Assembly (NCBI RefSeq): GCF_018326265.1
Contig: NZ_AP023360.1
Coordinates: 846,501 to 910,500 of the forward strand
Source: Catellatospora sp. IY07-71
GTDB lineage: Bacteria > Actinomycetota > Actinomycetes > Mycobacteriales > Micromonosporaceae
DNA: 64,000 bases
Reading direction: 5' to 3'
The first letter of the stretch is position 1, and each line of letters starts with the position of its first letter. Both the position numbers and the translations under genes were made by a program. Below the pieces are notes generated by a model, which saw only the letters and a list, made by a program, of their open reading frames with translations, made no database searches and had not been told where the DNA came from. Shown piece by piece: positions 50,885 through 58,938 of this stretch.

Positions 50885-51499
50885 ATGACGACGCTGCATC
50901 GGCAGGCCGGCAGCGCGGGCGACTTCGTCGCGACGTTCGTCCCCGAGGATGTGATCGCGCAAACCGCGCGCGGACTGGCCGTCGAGGTGGGCCTGCACCC
51001 CGTCGCGCCGTCGGCCGGCGCGGCCCTGCGCATGCTGGCCGCCGCCTGCGGGGCGAAGGCGGTCGTCGAGATCGGCACGGGCACCGGGGTCAGCGGGCTG
51101 TGGCTGCTGCGCGGCATGCGCCCCGACGGCGTGCTCACCACGATCGACCTGGAGGCCGAGCACCAGCGCATGGCCCGGCGGCTGTTCGTCGAGGCCGGTT
51201 TCTCCAGCTCGCGGGCCCGGGTGATCACCGGGCGGGCGCTGGAGGTGCTGCCCCGGCTGGCCGACGGGGCGTACGACCTGATCTTCGTCGACGCCGATGC
51301 GACCGAGTACGCCGCGTTCGTCGACGCCGCCGCGCGGCTGCTGCGGCCCGGCGGCCTGGTGGTGCTGCACGGCGTGCTGACCAGCGGGCGCGATGTGTTC
51401 ACGGTGCGCGAGCTGGCGCAGAGCGTGCGCGACAGCGAGCTGTGGCAGCCCGCGGTGCTGCCCCTGGGCGAGGGCCTCCTGGCCGCCGTCCGGGTCTGA
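50885..51499 (+). CDS. SAM-dependent O-methyltransferase
   Basis: 204 residues from ATG 50885 with GGAAGG upstream. It belongs to the catechol/caffeoyl-CoA-type family: VVEIGTGTGVSGLWLLRGMRPDGVLTTIDLE (about 59-89) is the SAM site, and YDLIFVDADATEYAAFVDAAARLLRPGGLVVLHGVL (about 136-171) holds the metal-binding Asp and substrate region. It is the counterpart of the methyltransferase that lies beside sigE-rseA-htrA in mycobacteria. The acceptor is unknown. It diverges from htrA with 81 bases between starts. Confidence 0.9.
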   Translation: MTTLHRQAGSAGDFVATFVPEDVIAQTARGLAVEVGLHPVAPSAGAALRMLAAACGAKAVVEIGTGTGVSGLWLLRGMRPDGVLTTIDLEAEHQRMARRLFVEAGFSSSRARVITGRALEVLPRLADGAYDLIFVDADATEYAAFVDAAARLLRPGGLVVLHGVLTSGRDVFTVRELAQSVRDSELWQPAVLPLGEGLLAAVRV

Positions 51500-51537
51500 G
51501 CCGCTCCCGCCGCTGCGGCCTGCGGCCTGCGGCCTGA

Positions 51538-51600
51538 TGATCGCTGTTTCGTGTCGAGAAATGCGGTCTGAGCAGAGGTTTTGACACGAAACCGCGATCA
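51538..51600. repeat. GATCGC-TCGTGTC palindromic repeat, copy 2
   Basis: TGATCGCTGTTTCGTGTC (51538-51555) and GACACGAAACCGCGATCA (51583-51600) pair at 17 of 18 positions. The arms match those of the copy at 28956 in most bases, and the loop length is the same (27). It lies 39 bases after the O-methyltransferase stop. Confidence 0.8.
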
Positions 51601-51660
51601 TGGCGAGATCGCCAACCCCCGACCCGCCGAATCCGGCGCCACCGCCCCGGCGGACGTTAA

Positions 51661-51705
51661 GAAGGGCACCTTCCTCTACGGAAAACGATAAGAAGGTGCC
51701 CTTCC
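51661..51705. repeat. GGAAGGGCACCTTC repeat, copy D (inverted arms)
   Basis: GAAGGGCACCTTCC (51661-51674) and GAAGGTGCCCTTCC (51692-51705) flank TCTACGGAAAACGATAA. It ends four bases before the pepA stop codon and lies between convergent genes. Confidence 0.9.
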
Positions 51706-51709
51706 TTCG

Positions 51710-53161
51710 TCAGAGGGTGGTGAGCCAGCGGGTGAGGGTACGCACGCCCCAGCCGGTGGCGCCCTTGGCCAGCTCGGCGTCGGGGGCGGCGGACCAGGCC
51801 GGCGAGGACATGTCGATGTGGATCCAGCGGTCCCGCCGGTCGCCGGCGAACTCGCGCAGGTAGAGCGCGGCGGTGATGGTGCCGGGGTTGCCGGCCGCGT
51901 TGTCCAGGTCGGCGAGGTCCGACTTGACGTCGGCGGCGTACTCGTCGGCCAGCGGCAGGCGCCACACCTGCTCGCCCGCGTCCGCTGCGGCCGCGCTGAG
52001 CGCCGCGACCAGCTCGTCGTCGGCGCCGAACAGGGCGGCGGTCTTCTTGCCCAGCGCGATGCGGGACGCCCCGGTCAGCGTGGCGAGGTCGACGAGCAGG
52101 TCCGGGGAGAGGTTCTTGACCGCGTACGCCATCGCGTCGCCGAGCACGACCCGGCCCTCGGCGTCGGTGCTGCGCACCTCGGAGGTGAGGCCGCCGTAGT
52201 GGGTGACGACGTCGCCCTGCCGCCAGGACGAGCCGGAGACCATGTTCTCGGCCAGCGGGGCCAGCGCGGTGACCTTGACCGGCAGCTTCAGCTCGGCGAC
52301 GGCGAGCAGGGTGCCGACGACCGCGGCCGCGCCGCCCATGTCCTTGCGCATCAGCTGCATCGCCTCGGTGGGCTTGATGTCGATGCCGCCGGTGTCGTAC
52401 GTGATGCCCTTGCCGACCAGCACCACGTGCCGGGTCGCGCCCTCCGGCGCCCAGGTCAGCTCCAGCAGGCGCGGCTCGTTGACGGAGCCGCCGCCGACGG
52501 CGAGGATGCCGCCGAAGCCCTCGGCCGCCAGCTGCGCCTGTTCGCGCACGGTCACCGTGACGCCGTCCCCGGCCCGCTCGCGCACCTGGCGTACGAACCA
52601 TTCGGGCGTCTTGACCACCGACGGGGTGTTGGTGAGGTCGCGGGCGAAGCGGGTGTGGCCGGCCACGATGCGCGCGGCGGCCAGCGCCGCCTCCCGCTCG
52701 GGCCTGGCGTCCAGCGCCACCACGACCTCGGCCAGCTTCGGCGCGGCCTCGGCCTTCTCCTCGGTCAGGGCGAACCGGTAGGACGCGAGCCACAGGCCCT
52801 CGGCGAGCCCGCGCAGCGCGGCCTCGGACAGGTCGGCGGGCACGGGCACGGTCAGCGCCGGCTCCTTGGCGGCGGCACGCGCCAGCGCCGCGCCGGCCGC
52901 GCGCCAGCCCGCCTCGTCGCCCGCACCGACGCCCACGAGCAGCACCTTCGCCGGCTCGCGCAGCGGGCGGGGCAGCGTCTGGACCGTGCCGGGCGCGCCC
53001 TTGTGCTCGGTGGCGGCAAGGTACGCCTCGACCTCGGCGCGGATCTCGGCGGGCAGCACGGCCAGCGGCGTGCCCAGCGGGCTGTCGCCCTCGGCGGCGC
53101 CCACCGGGCACGCGACGGTTCCGGCCGCGCTCGCCGCGCCGTCCAGACGAATCGAGATCAT
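51710..53161 (-). CDS. pepA: Leucyl aminopeptidase (M17)
   Basis: 483 residues from ATG 53161. Two-metal cytosolic aminopeptidase that releases N-terminal residues from peptides. Metal and active-site motifs: VGKGITYDTGGIDIKP (about 255-270), KDMGGAAAVVGTLLAVAEL and STDAEGRVVLGDAMAYA (about 336-352; the usual Asn is Ser). The N-terminal 150 residues form the less conserved hexamerisation domain. GTG 53176 is an alternative start with a poorer RBS. Repeat copy D ends four bases beyond its stop. Confidence 0.95.
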   Translation of the reverse strand: MISIRLDGAASAAGTVACPVGAAEGDSPLGTPLAVLPAEIRAEVEAYLAATEHKGAPGTVQTLPRPLREPAKVLLVGVGAGDEAGWRAAGAALARAAAKEPALTVPVPADLSEAALRGLAEGLWLASYRFALTEEKAEAAPKLAEVVVALDARPEREAALAAARIVAGHTRFARDLTNTPSVVKTPEWFVRQVRERAGDGVTVTVREQAQLAAEGFGGILAVGGGSVNEPRLLELTWAPEGATRHVVLVGKGITYDTGGIDIKPTEAMQLMRKDMGGAAAVVGTLLAVAELKLPVKVTALAPLAENMVSGSSWRQGDVVTHYGGLTSEVRSTDAEGRVVLGDAMAYAVKNLSPDLLVDLATLTGASRIALGKKTAALFGADDELVAALSAAAADAGEQVWRLPLADEYAADVKSDLADLDNAAGNPGTITAALYLREFAGDRRDRWIHIDMSSPAWSAAPDAELAKGATGWGVRTLTRWLTTL

Positions 53162-53501
53162 TACCTGCCCCTTCACAGCCTGTACCGAGGGCGTTCACAC
53201 CGCCGACCGCCTGACCCTATCGCGCCGCCCCCGGCGCCGGCCGCGACGGAGGCAGGTGTGCGCGCCCCGTCCCGCGGGGGTTCGCCGTGGCCGCGGCGGA
53301 ATCGGGACGGGGATGGTTCCCGCTGGTCAGGAGGGTGTTACTGCGGGGGGTGTGAACGGCGAGGCGTCCGCGCCGGGCGAGGACGCCGTGCCGGGGAGGG
53401 GTGGGTCGGGTTCGGCCGGGTGGGGCCAGTGGAACGCCTGGCGGCCGTCGCGGAGACGGGCCGCCGGCGGGCGCACCACCGGCGCCGGCCGGTCCCGTTT
53501 G
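53162..53501. other. 340-bp intergenic region
   Basis: Very GC-rich; no ORF here has a plausible start, RBS or recognisable product. It must contain the pepA promoter and the 3' region of the DUF3117 gene. No clear repeat or strong hairpin was found by eye. Confidence 0.5.
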
Positions 53502-53669
53502 TCAGCCGACGGCCAGCTTGAGCGCCTCGCCAAGGGCAGTGGCCTCGTCTGGTGTCATCTCCACCACAAGCCGCCCGCCGCCTTCCAGCGGCACGCGCAT
53601 GACGATTCCCCGGCCCTCTTTCGTGACCTCCAGCGGACCGTCGCCCGTCCGCGGCTTCATCGCCGCCAT
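53502..53669 (-). CDS. DUF3117 family small protein
   Basis: 55 residues from ATG 53669 with GGGGAG about six to seven bases upstream. The peptide starts MAAMKPRTGDGPLEVTKEGR and continues with GIVMRVPLEGGG and LVVEMTPDEATALGEALK; this very conserved small actinobacterial protein has no known function. It has no cysteines and no membrane helix. The TGA at 53502 is followed by the empty 340-bp region before pepA. Confidence 0.93.
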   Translation of the reverse strand: MAAMKPRTGDGPLEVTKEGRGIVMRVPLEGGGRLVVEMTPDEATALGEALKLAVG

Positions 53670-53906
53670 GTGTGTCTCCCCTCAGACTTGCCAGTTCTGC
53701 ACCCGGGATGGAATGCAAGACTCGGCGGGTCTCCCCGCCTGCTCGACCGCCGAAACATCGCGGGGCCGCGTTTCCACGGCCGGTCACGACGCGTCACCGG
53801 TGTACGCCTTCCGGCACCCCGCGTGGTTGGGTGGGACCACACGTTCGGGTGCCGACCAATGATTTTCCCTGATGGACTCCGTTAAGCCCAAACCGGGCCG
53901 GTCACG

Positions 53907-53948
53907 TTGTGACATCATCTCGCCAGCGCAGTTCACATCTGTCACAAT
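53907..53948 (+). promoter_or_regulatory. Possible operator of the PaaX-like gene
   Basis: TTGTGACA (53907-53914) and TGTCACAA (53940-53947) are perfect inverted eight-mers, 33 bases centre to centre. The right arm overlaps CACAAT, a possible -10 eight bases before the ATG, so binding there would block transcription. Confidence 0.45.
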
Positions 53949-53956
53949 CACCCCTC

Positions 53957-54748
53957 ATGCAGGCCCGTTCCGCACTATTCGACCTCTACGGCGATCACCT
54001 GCGGCAACGCGGCGGCCGGGCCACCATCGCGGCCCTCATCCGGCTGCTCGCGCCGCTCGGCATCGCCGCACCGGCGGTGCGTACGGCGGTGTCCCGCATG
54101 GTGCGACAGGGCTGGCTCGCCCCGGTGCGTCTGGAGGCCGGACCCGGCTACCAGCTCACCCCGCGTGCGGTGCGCCGGCTCGACGAGGCCGCCGCGCGCA
54201 TCTACCGCACCGGTCGCAGCTCCTGGGACGGCCACTTCGACCTGCTGGTGGTCACCCCGCCCGAGGCGCGGGCCGAGCGCGACCGGCTCTCCGCCGACCT
54301 GACGTTCCTCGGGTACGGCCGGCTGGAGACCGGGGTGTGGCTCGCCGCCCGCCCCGCCGGTGAGACGGACCAGCTGCTCACCGACGCCGGAGTCCGCTTC
54401 GAGCGCTTCTCCGCCGCGCACGTCGGCGGGGAGACGGGCGCCCGGCGGCTGATCATGAGAGCGTGGAACGTGTCCGCGGTCGGTGCCGCGTACGCCGGGT
54501 TCGTCGCCCAGCTAAGCCCGGTGGTGAGCGCGGTGACCCGACTGACCGACGACCGCACCGCGTACGCCGCCCGGTGCGCCCTCGTGCACGCCTGGCGGGC
54601 GTTCCTCTTCCGCGACCCGCAGCTGCCCGCCTCGCTGCTGCCCCCCGACTGGCCCGGCACCGCCGCGGCCGCGTTCTTCGACCGGCAGGCCGCCCGGCTG
54701 CGGCCCGCCGCCGACCGTTTCGTCGATCACTGCCTCAGGGAGAGCTGA
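53957..54748 (+). CDS. PaaX-family transcriptional regulator
   Basis: 263 residues. The N-terminal winged helix (about 5-75: ALFDLYGDHLRQRGGRATIAALIRLLAPLGIAAPAVRTAVSRMVRQGWLAP) and the central PaaX domain (WDGHFDLLVVTPPEARAERDRLSADLTFLGYGRLETGVWLAARP) are clear. PaaX proteins repress phenylacetate or related CoA-ester pathways and respond to an acyl-CoA. It overlaps the enoyl-CoA hydratase start by one base (TGATG), so the two are co-translated. An inverted repeat lies at its promoter. Confidence 0.92.
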   Translation: MQARSALFDLYGDHLRQRGGRATIAALIRLLAPLGIAAPAVRTAVSRMVRQGWLAPVRLEAGPGYQLTPRAVRRLDEAAARIYRTGRSSWDGHFDLLVVTPPEARAERDRLSADLTFLGYGRLETGVWLAARPAGETDQLLTDAGVRFERFSAAHVGGETGARRLIMRAWNVSAVGAAYAGFVAQLSPVVSAVTRLTDDRTAYAARCALVHAWRAFLFRDPQLPASLLPPDWPGTAAAAFFDRQAARLRPAADRFVDHCLRES

Positions 54749-55533
54749 TGTCCGCACCGCTGCTCGTCGACCGCGCCGAGGGCGTCGTCACCGTCACGAT
54801 GAACCGTCCCGAGTCGCTGAACTCGCTGGACGTCGCGCTCAAGGAGGCGCTGCGGGAGACCTTCCTGGAGCTGGCCGCCGACGCCGGCTGCCGGGCCGTG
54901 GTGCTGACCGGCGCCGGCCGCGCCTTCTGTGTCGGGCAGGACCTGCGCGAGCACGTCGCCGCGCTGGGCGGGGACGCTCCGCTGGACACCGTCGAGAAGC
55001 ACTACAACCCGCTCGCGCTGGCCCTGGCCGAGCTACCCAAGCCGGTGGTCGCCGCGGTGCGCGGCGCGGCCGCGGGCGCCGGCGCGGGCCTGGCGTTCCT
55101 GTCCGACCTGCGCATCGGCGGCCCGTCGACGTCGTACCTGATGGCCTTCGCCCGGGTCGGCCTGGCCGCCGACACCGCCGTCTCGTGGACGCTGCCCCGC
55201 ATGGTGGGCAGCGCCAAGGCCGCCGAGCTGCTGCTGCTCGCCGAGCCGGTGCCCGCCGCCGAGGCCGCCCGGCTGGGCCTGCTGACCCGGCTGGTCGAGG
55301 ACGACGAGCAGGTGCTGCCCACCGCGCAGGAGCTGGCCGCCCGCCTCGCGGCCGGGCCCACCGTGGCGTACGGCCAGATCAAACGCGAGCTGCTGCACGG
55401 CGCCACCGGCACCCTCGCCGACGCGCTCGACATCGAACTCGCCGCGCAGACCGTCGCCGGCCGCACCGCCGACCACCGCGACAGCACCCACGCCTTCGTC
55501 GGCAAGCAGAAGCCCGTCTTCCACGGCGCCTGA
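54748..55533 (+). CDS. Enoyl-CoA hydratase/isomerase (PaaG-like)
   Basis: 261 residues, crotonase fold. Motifs: NRPESLNSLDVALKEAL (about 20-36), RAVVLTGAGRAFCVGQDLREH (about 49-69), KPVVAAVRGAAAGAGAGLAFLSDLRIG (about 97-124) with the oxyanion-hole Gly residues, and AFARVGLAADTAVSWTLPRMVG. An Asp in GQDL is kept as in PaaG-type ring-opening isomerases. With the PaaX-like regulator upstream, a role in aromatic acyl-CoA degradation is likely; other paa genes are not in the window. RBS GGGAGA is four bases before the ATG. Confidence 0.9.
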   Translation: MSAPLLVDRAEGVVTVTMNRPESLNSLDVALKEALRETFLELAADAGCRAVVLTGAGRAFCVGQDLREHVAALGGDAPLDTVEKHYNPLALALAELPKPVVAAVRGAAAGAGAGLAFLSDLRIGGPSTSYLMAFARVGLAADTAVSWTLPRMVGSAKAAELLLLAEPVPAAEAARLGLLTRLVEDDEQVLPTAQELAARLAAGPTVAYGQIKRELLHGATGTLADALDIELAAQTVAGRTADHRDSTHAFVGKQKPVFHGA

Positions 55534-55557
55534 GCCCTGTCCCGCAGCCGTCGCGGT

Positions 55558-55758
55558 TCAGTCCTCTTCGGGGTCCAGGGGCGCGACGCCGTCGGTGACG
55601 TACGCGGTCATCCGCAGTTCGTCACCGGCGGGCCAGACGTAGGCGGGCAGCTCGTCCGGGCCCAGCTCGGTGACGTACCGCCAGTATTCCCGGACGGCCT
55701 CCTCCGGGGACTCCGCCTCGATCGGCAACGCGACGCTGACCAGCCACTCCCTACGCAC
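55558..55758 (-). CDS. Small hypothetical protein
   Basis: 66 residues from GTG 55758; not recognised. The sequence MRREWLVSVALPIEAESPEEAVREYWRYVTELGPDE is acidic and probably alpha/beta, without cysteine or a membrane helix. It follows tag on the same strand after 12 bases and may be co-transcribed. It converges with the enoyl-CoA hydratase gene, 24 bases away. No clear RBS was seen. Confidence 0.65.
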   Translation of the reverse strand: MRREWLVSVALPIEAESPEEAVREYWRYVTELGPDELPAYVWPAGDELRMTAYVTDGVAPLDPEED

Positions 55759-55770
55759 CCGTTCATCCCA

Positions 55771-56352
55771 TCACAGGCGTTTCGCGGCGACGTGGCAGCC
55801 CGCCAGATGATCGTCGACCATGCCGGTGGCCTGCATCAGCGCGTACGCGGTGGTGGGCCCGACGAAACGCAGGCCGCGCTTCTTCAGGTCCTTGGCCATG
55901 GCGGTCGACTCGGCCGTGACGGCGGGCACGTCGGCCCGGGTGGCCGGGCGCGGCCGCCGCGCCGGATCGGGGGCGTACGACCACAGCAGCGCGCTCAGCC
56001 CGCCGGGCAGCCCCAGCACCACCCGCGCGTTGTGCAGCGTCGCCTCGATCTTGGAGCGGTTGCGCACGATGCCCGCGTCGGCGAGCAGCCGGTCCACATC
56101 GGCGGACCCGAACCCGGCCACGGTCTCGATATGGAACCCGGCGAACGCCGCCCGGAACGCGGGCCGCTTGCGCAGGATCGTGATCCAGGACAGGCCGGAC
56201 TGGAACGCCTCCAGGCTCACCCGCTCGAACAGGGCGTCGTCGCCGCGCAGCGGCGTGCCCCACTCCTCGTCGTGATACGTCCGGTACTCCGGAGCGCTCG
56301 CCGCCCACGCGCAGCGGGCCCTGCCGTCCTCGCCGACGATGAGGTCGTTCAC
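55771..56352 (-). CDS. tag: DNA-3-methyladenine glycosylase I
   Basis: 193 residues from GTG 56352. It removes 3-methyladenine from alkylated DNA. Family motifs: ARCAWAASAPEYRTYHDEEWGTPLRGDDALFERVSLEAFQSGLSWITILRKRPAFRAAFAGF (residues 12-73), GIVRNRSKIEATLHNA and, at the end, FVGPTTAYALMQATGMVDDHLAGCHV, with Cys/His zinc ligands at both termini. No RBS is strong. It is the second alkylation-repair-related gene here besides the ATL at 24980. The fatty-acid-hydroxylase-family gene diverges 42 bases away. Confidence 0.95.
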   Translation of the reverse strand: MNDLIVGEDGRARCAWAASAPEYRTYHDEEWGTPLRGDDALFERVSLEAFQSGLSWITILRKRPAFRAAFAGFHIETVAGFGSADVDRLLADAGIVRNRSKIEATLHNARVVLGLPGGLSALLWSYAPDPARRPRPATRADVPAVTAESTAMAKDLKKRGLRFVGPTTAYALMQATGMVDDHLAGCHVAAKRL

Positions 56353-56394
56353 CCTCTTGCCCCCTTACCCGAACGCGAATAGCCTTCGGAACCC

Positions 56395-57246
56395 ATGACG
56401 CTCCCGGACTTCCCACCTGTGGTGCTGTACTCGGTGCCGCTGTTCATTCTGCTCATGGTCCTCGAACGGGTGTCCTACTGGTTCCACCCCGACGAGGACG
56501 AGATCGGGTACGGGCTGAAGGACAGCGCCACGAGCATCGGCATGGGCCTGGGCAGCCTCGGCTGGGACGTCCTGTGGGGACTGGGCATCGGCCTGGCCAA
56601 CGCGGCGGTCTTCGAGCTGACCCCGCTGCGCATCCCGTTCGCCTGGTGGGCGCTGCCGCTGTTCCTGATCGCGCAGGACTTCTGCTACTACTGGTCGCAC
56701 CGCGGCCACCACGTCATCCGCCTGCTGTGGGCCTCGCATGTGGTGCACCACTCGTCCCGGGCGTTCAACCTGTCCACGGCGCTGCGTCAGTCCTGGACCG
56801 GCTTCACCGGCTTCATGTTCTACCTGCCGCTGGTCGCGGTCGGCGTCGACCCGCTCATCGTCGGCTTCTGCGGCGGCATCAACCTGCTGTACCAGTTCTG
56901 GATCCACACCGAGCGCATCGACCGGATGTGGCGGCCGTTCGAGTTCGTGTTCAACACGCCCTCGCACCACCGCGTGCACCACGCCTCACAGGGCAGCTAC
57001 CTGGACCGCAACTACGGCGGCATCCTGATCATCTGGGACCGCATGTTCGGCTCGTTCGCCCCGGAGACGGTGCGCCCGGTGTACGGCCTCACCAAGAACA
57101 TCGAGACCCACAACCCGCTGCGCGTGGCCTACCACGAGTACGCCGCCATCCTCCGCGACCTGCGCCACCGCCGCGTCACCCAGTGGCCCGCCACCCTGCT
57201 CCGCGGCCCCGGCTGGTCCCCGGCCGACCCGGAGCGCCCCGCCTAG
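56395..57246 (+). CDS. Sterol desaturase/fatty acid hydroxylase family membrane protein
   Basis: 283 residues with four or five membrane helices and the di-iron His boxes HRGHH (about 101-105), HVVHH (about 115-119) and HHRVHHA (about 189-195). These enzymes use O2 to hydroxylate or desaturate lipids such as carotenoids, sterols or fatty acids; the substrate is not known. WSHRGHHVIRLLWASHVVHHSS and PSHHRVHHASQGSYLDRNYGGILIIWDRMFGSF match the family well. TAGCCT is nine bases before the ATG. The stop TAG overlaps the first base of a 75-bp repeat. Confidence 0.93.
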   Translation: MTLPDFPPVVLYSVPLFILLMVLERVSYWFHPDEDEIGYGLKDSATSIGMGLGSLGWDVLWGLGIGLANAAVFELTPLRIPFAWWALPLFLIAQDFCYYWSHRGHHVIRLLWASHVVHHSSRAFNLSTALRQSWTGFTGFMFYLPLVAVGVDPLIVGFCGGINLLYQFWIHTERIDRMWRPFEFVFNTPSHHRVHHASQGSYLDRNYGGILIIWDRMFGSFAPETVRPVYGLTKNIETHNPLRVAYHEYAAILRDLRHRRVTQWPATLLRGPGWSPADPERPA

Positions 57247-57320
57247 ATCCCTCGACTTGCCAGGCACATGGGCGAAAGGGCGTCGAAGATACGCCCATGT
57301 GCCGGGCAAGTCGGACGATC
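57246..57320. repeat. 75-bp GATC-ended palindromic repeat, copy 2
   Basis: Left arm CGACTTGCCAGGCACATGGG (57253-57272) is mirrored by CCCATGTGCCGGGCAAGTCG (57294-57313) with one mismatch. It is the inverse of copy 1 at 48926 over all 75 bases. It lies between the convergent desaturase-family and SRPBCC genes and shares a base with the upstream stop codon. Confidence 0.9.
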
Positions 57321-57341
57321 AAGGGCGGGATCCGCGGGGCG

Positions 57342-57818
57342 TCACGGGAGGCGGCCGGACTCCACCAGGCGGGCGAAGCGCTTCAGGGCCTGCTTCAGGC
57401 TGACCTTGGAGCCGGGCCAGAGCAGGGGCCAGGCCATCTTGCCGGCGACCCCGCCGGGCAGGTGGAACCACTCGTGCCAGACCACCTGGGTGCGGTCGCC
57501 GCCCATCGGGGTGCAGCGCATGACGCCCGGCCCGCGCAGCACCCGGCCCTGGTGCACGACGCGCACCTCGTACGGCGGGTCCAGCTTGACGACGCGCATC
57601 TCGTCGCGCAGCACCGCCGGGCCGGCCACGGTGACCGCCTCGATGACGGTGCCCTCGCCGCCGTCGCCCTCGACCACGCGCACCTTGGTCAGCGGGATCC
57701 AGTCGCCCTGCCGCTCCCAGGCGGTGAAGGCGGCGAACACCCGCTCGGCGGGCGCGGCGACGATCACCGTGGCGGTGACCTCTCCCGCGCCCGGGGCCGC
57801 TGGGTCGGGCGCCGTCAC
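57342..57818 (-). CDS. SRPBCC (START/polyketide-cyclase-like) protein
   Basis: 158 residues from GTG 57818. Helix-grip fold: VTATVIVAAPAERVFAAFTAWERQGDWIPLTKVRVVEGDG at the N terminus, then RVVKLDPPYEVRVVHQGRVLRGPGVMRCTPMGGDRTQVVWHEWFHLP and a long C-terminal helix (SLKQALKRFARLVES). It probably binds a hydrophobic ligand; no catalytic residues can be pointed to. The start overlaps the stop of the DivIVA-domain gene as GTGA, so the two are co-translated. Confidence 0.87.
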   Translation of the reverse strand: MTAPDPAAPGAGEVTATVIVAAPAERVFAAFTAWERQGDWIPLTKVRVVEGDGGEGTVIEAVTVAGPAVLRDEMRVVKLDPPYEVRVVHQGRVLRGPGVMRCTPMGGDRTQVVWHEWFHLPGGVAGKMAWPLLWPGSKVSLKQALKRFARLVESGRLP

Positions 57819-58372
57819 CGCCGGACCGGCTCGCCGGCCGCCGCCGGGTCGGTGCTGGTGGCCTCGGGGGTGTCCGTGTCGTGCTCGGGCTCGTCCGCGG
57901 GCGGCTCGGCCGCATCCGCCTCAGCGGCGGGCCTGATCTCGGCGGGCTCGCCTTCGGTGTCGCCGGCCGCGGCGGGCTCGCCGGCGGGGGCGGCCGTGAC
58001 GCCGGTGACCTGGCCGAGCGCGCTGGCGCGGGCGCGGGAGAGCGTGTCGGCGTCGTCGAGGCGGCCCTCGCGCAGCGCGGTGACCTCGGCCTCCAGCACC
58101 TGGATCAGCTCGCTCTTGTAGCCGATGTCGTACGCCAGCCGGCGCAGCGTCTGGTCGACCTGCGCCATGCGGTAGCCGCGCCAGGTCGGGTCGAAAGTCA
58201 CCCGGGACACGTCGCCCTCAACGAGCGGGCGGTCGGCGGGCAACGGTGTGGCCCGTTCGTCCGGCTCGGCCGGCGCCAGGCCCGGGTCACCCCCGGTGAC
58301 CAGCGTCATCACCCCGAACACCACGGCGCCCACGGTGAGCGCGACGACGATCAGCAACAGCACGTTGTCCAC
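57815..58372 (-). CDS. DivIVA-domain membrane protein
   Basis: 185 residues from GTG 58372. One N-terminal membrane helix (LLLIVVALTVGAVVFGVMTL), then a DivIVA-like core at about 55-105 (VTFDPTWRGYRMAQVDQTLRRLAYDIGYKSELIQVLEAEVTALREG) with the RGYxxxQVD motif and a short coiled coil. The C terminus is an acidic Ala/Glu/Pro tail. It may sit at the cell pole or septum; that is family-level inference. CACGAT is seven bases before the GTG. It is followed, with overlap, by the SRPBCC gene. Confidence 0.87.
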   Translation of the reverse strand: MDNVLLLIVVALTVGAVVFGVMTLVTGGDPGLAPAEPDERATPLPADRPLVEGDVSRVTFDPTWRGYRMAQVDQTLRRLAYDIGYKSELIQVLEAEVTALREGRLDDADTLSRARASALGQVTGVTAAPAGEPAAAGDTEGEPAEIRPAAEADAAEPPADEPEHDTDTPEATSTDPAAAGEPVRR

Positions 58373-58491
58373 GCCCCCGATCGTGGCACGAGTGGCGCTT
58401 TAGCGCGACCCTGCCACCCGAGCTGTCCGGCCGGTGACACGCGGGCTGTCCGGCTCATTACTCACCGGTAAGCACCGGCCCCGAGCGGGGG

Positions 58492-58863
58492 TCAGAGCCA
58501 CCGGAGCGCGTTCTTGCGCCAGGCGTAGAGCAGGCCCAACGCCAGCACGGCGACGAAAATCGCCATCTCGACGACGACGGCGAGGCCCGACCGGACGTAC
58601 ACGACGGCCCACGGGAACAGGAACACGGCCTCGACCGCGAACAGCACGTACAGGTAGGCGTAGATGTAATAACGAATCTGCATCTGTGCCCAGCCGCCCT
58701 CGACCGGGTCGAGGCCGCACTCGTACGTGTCGTGCTTGCCCGCGGCCGGGTTGGGCCGGGACGGGCGCAGCAGCCGGTTGGCCCCGAACGCGCCGCCGAT
58801 GATCAGAACGCCCACCAGCAGCAGCAGCGCCACCGTCGCGTACGCGTCGAGGTAACCGTCCAC
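58492..58863 (-). CDS. nuoA: NADH-quinone oxidoreductase subunit A
   Basis: 123-residue membrane subunit with three helices. The second-loop motif KHDTYECGLDPVEGGWAQMQIRYYIYAYLYVLFAVEAVFLFPWA (about 43-86) is diagnostic, including the conserved Cys of the quinone-site loop and the Glu of helix two. TAGGCT six bases before GTG 58863 suggests a leaderless transcript. nuoA lies 38 kb from nuoB, alone among non-respiratory genes, but on the same strand and in the standard order. It diverges from the membrane-tethered sigma factor gene, 75 bases away. Confidence 0.96.
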   Translation of the reverse strand: MDGYLDAYATVALLLLVGVLIIGGAFGANRLLRPSRPNPAAGKHDTYECGLDPVEGGWAQMQIRYYIYAYLYVLFAVEAVFLFPWAVVYVRSGLAVVVEMAIFVAVLALGLLYAWRKNALRWL

Positions 58864-58905
58864 GATGGCAGCCTAACCGCCGGCGATAACGGTTGGGATT
58901 CATGC

Positions 58906-58927
58906 AACCGCCCGGCGGGGCATCGTG
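58906..58927 (+). promoter_or_regulatory. Possible ECF-type promoter before the fused sigma factor gene
   Basis: AAC (58906-58908), 15 bases, CGTG (58924-58927), 11 bases before the ATG. This is the same spacing as the AAC-N15-CGTT motif at 17783 before the other sigma gene. The -10 has G instead of T at its last base. Confidence 0.35.
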
Positions 58928-58938
58928 TGTGACCCTGC

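Noticed and set aside
53327-53533. 68-codon minus-strand frame next to the DUF3117 gene
   Set aside because: It overlaps the end of the DUF3117 gene in another frame, is low-complexity and lacks a recognisable start site.
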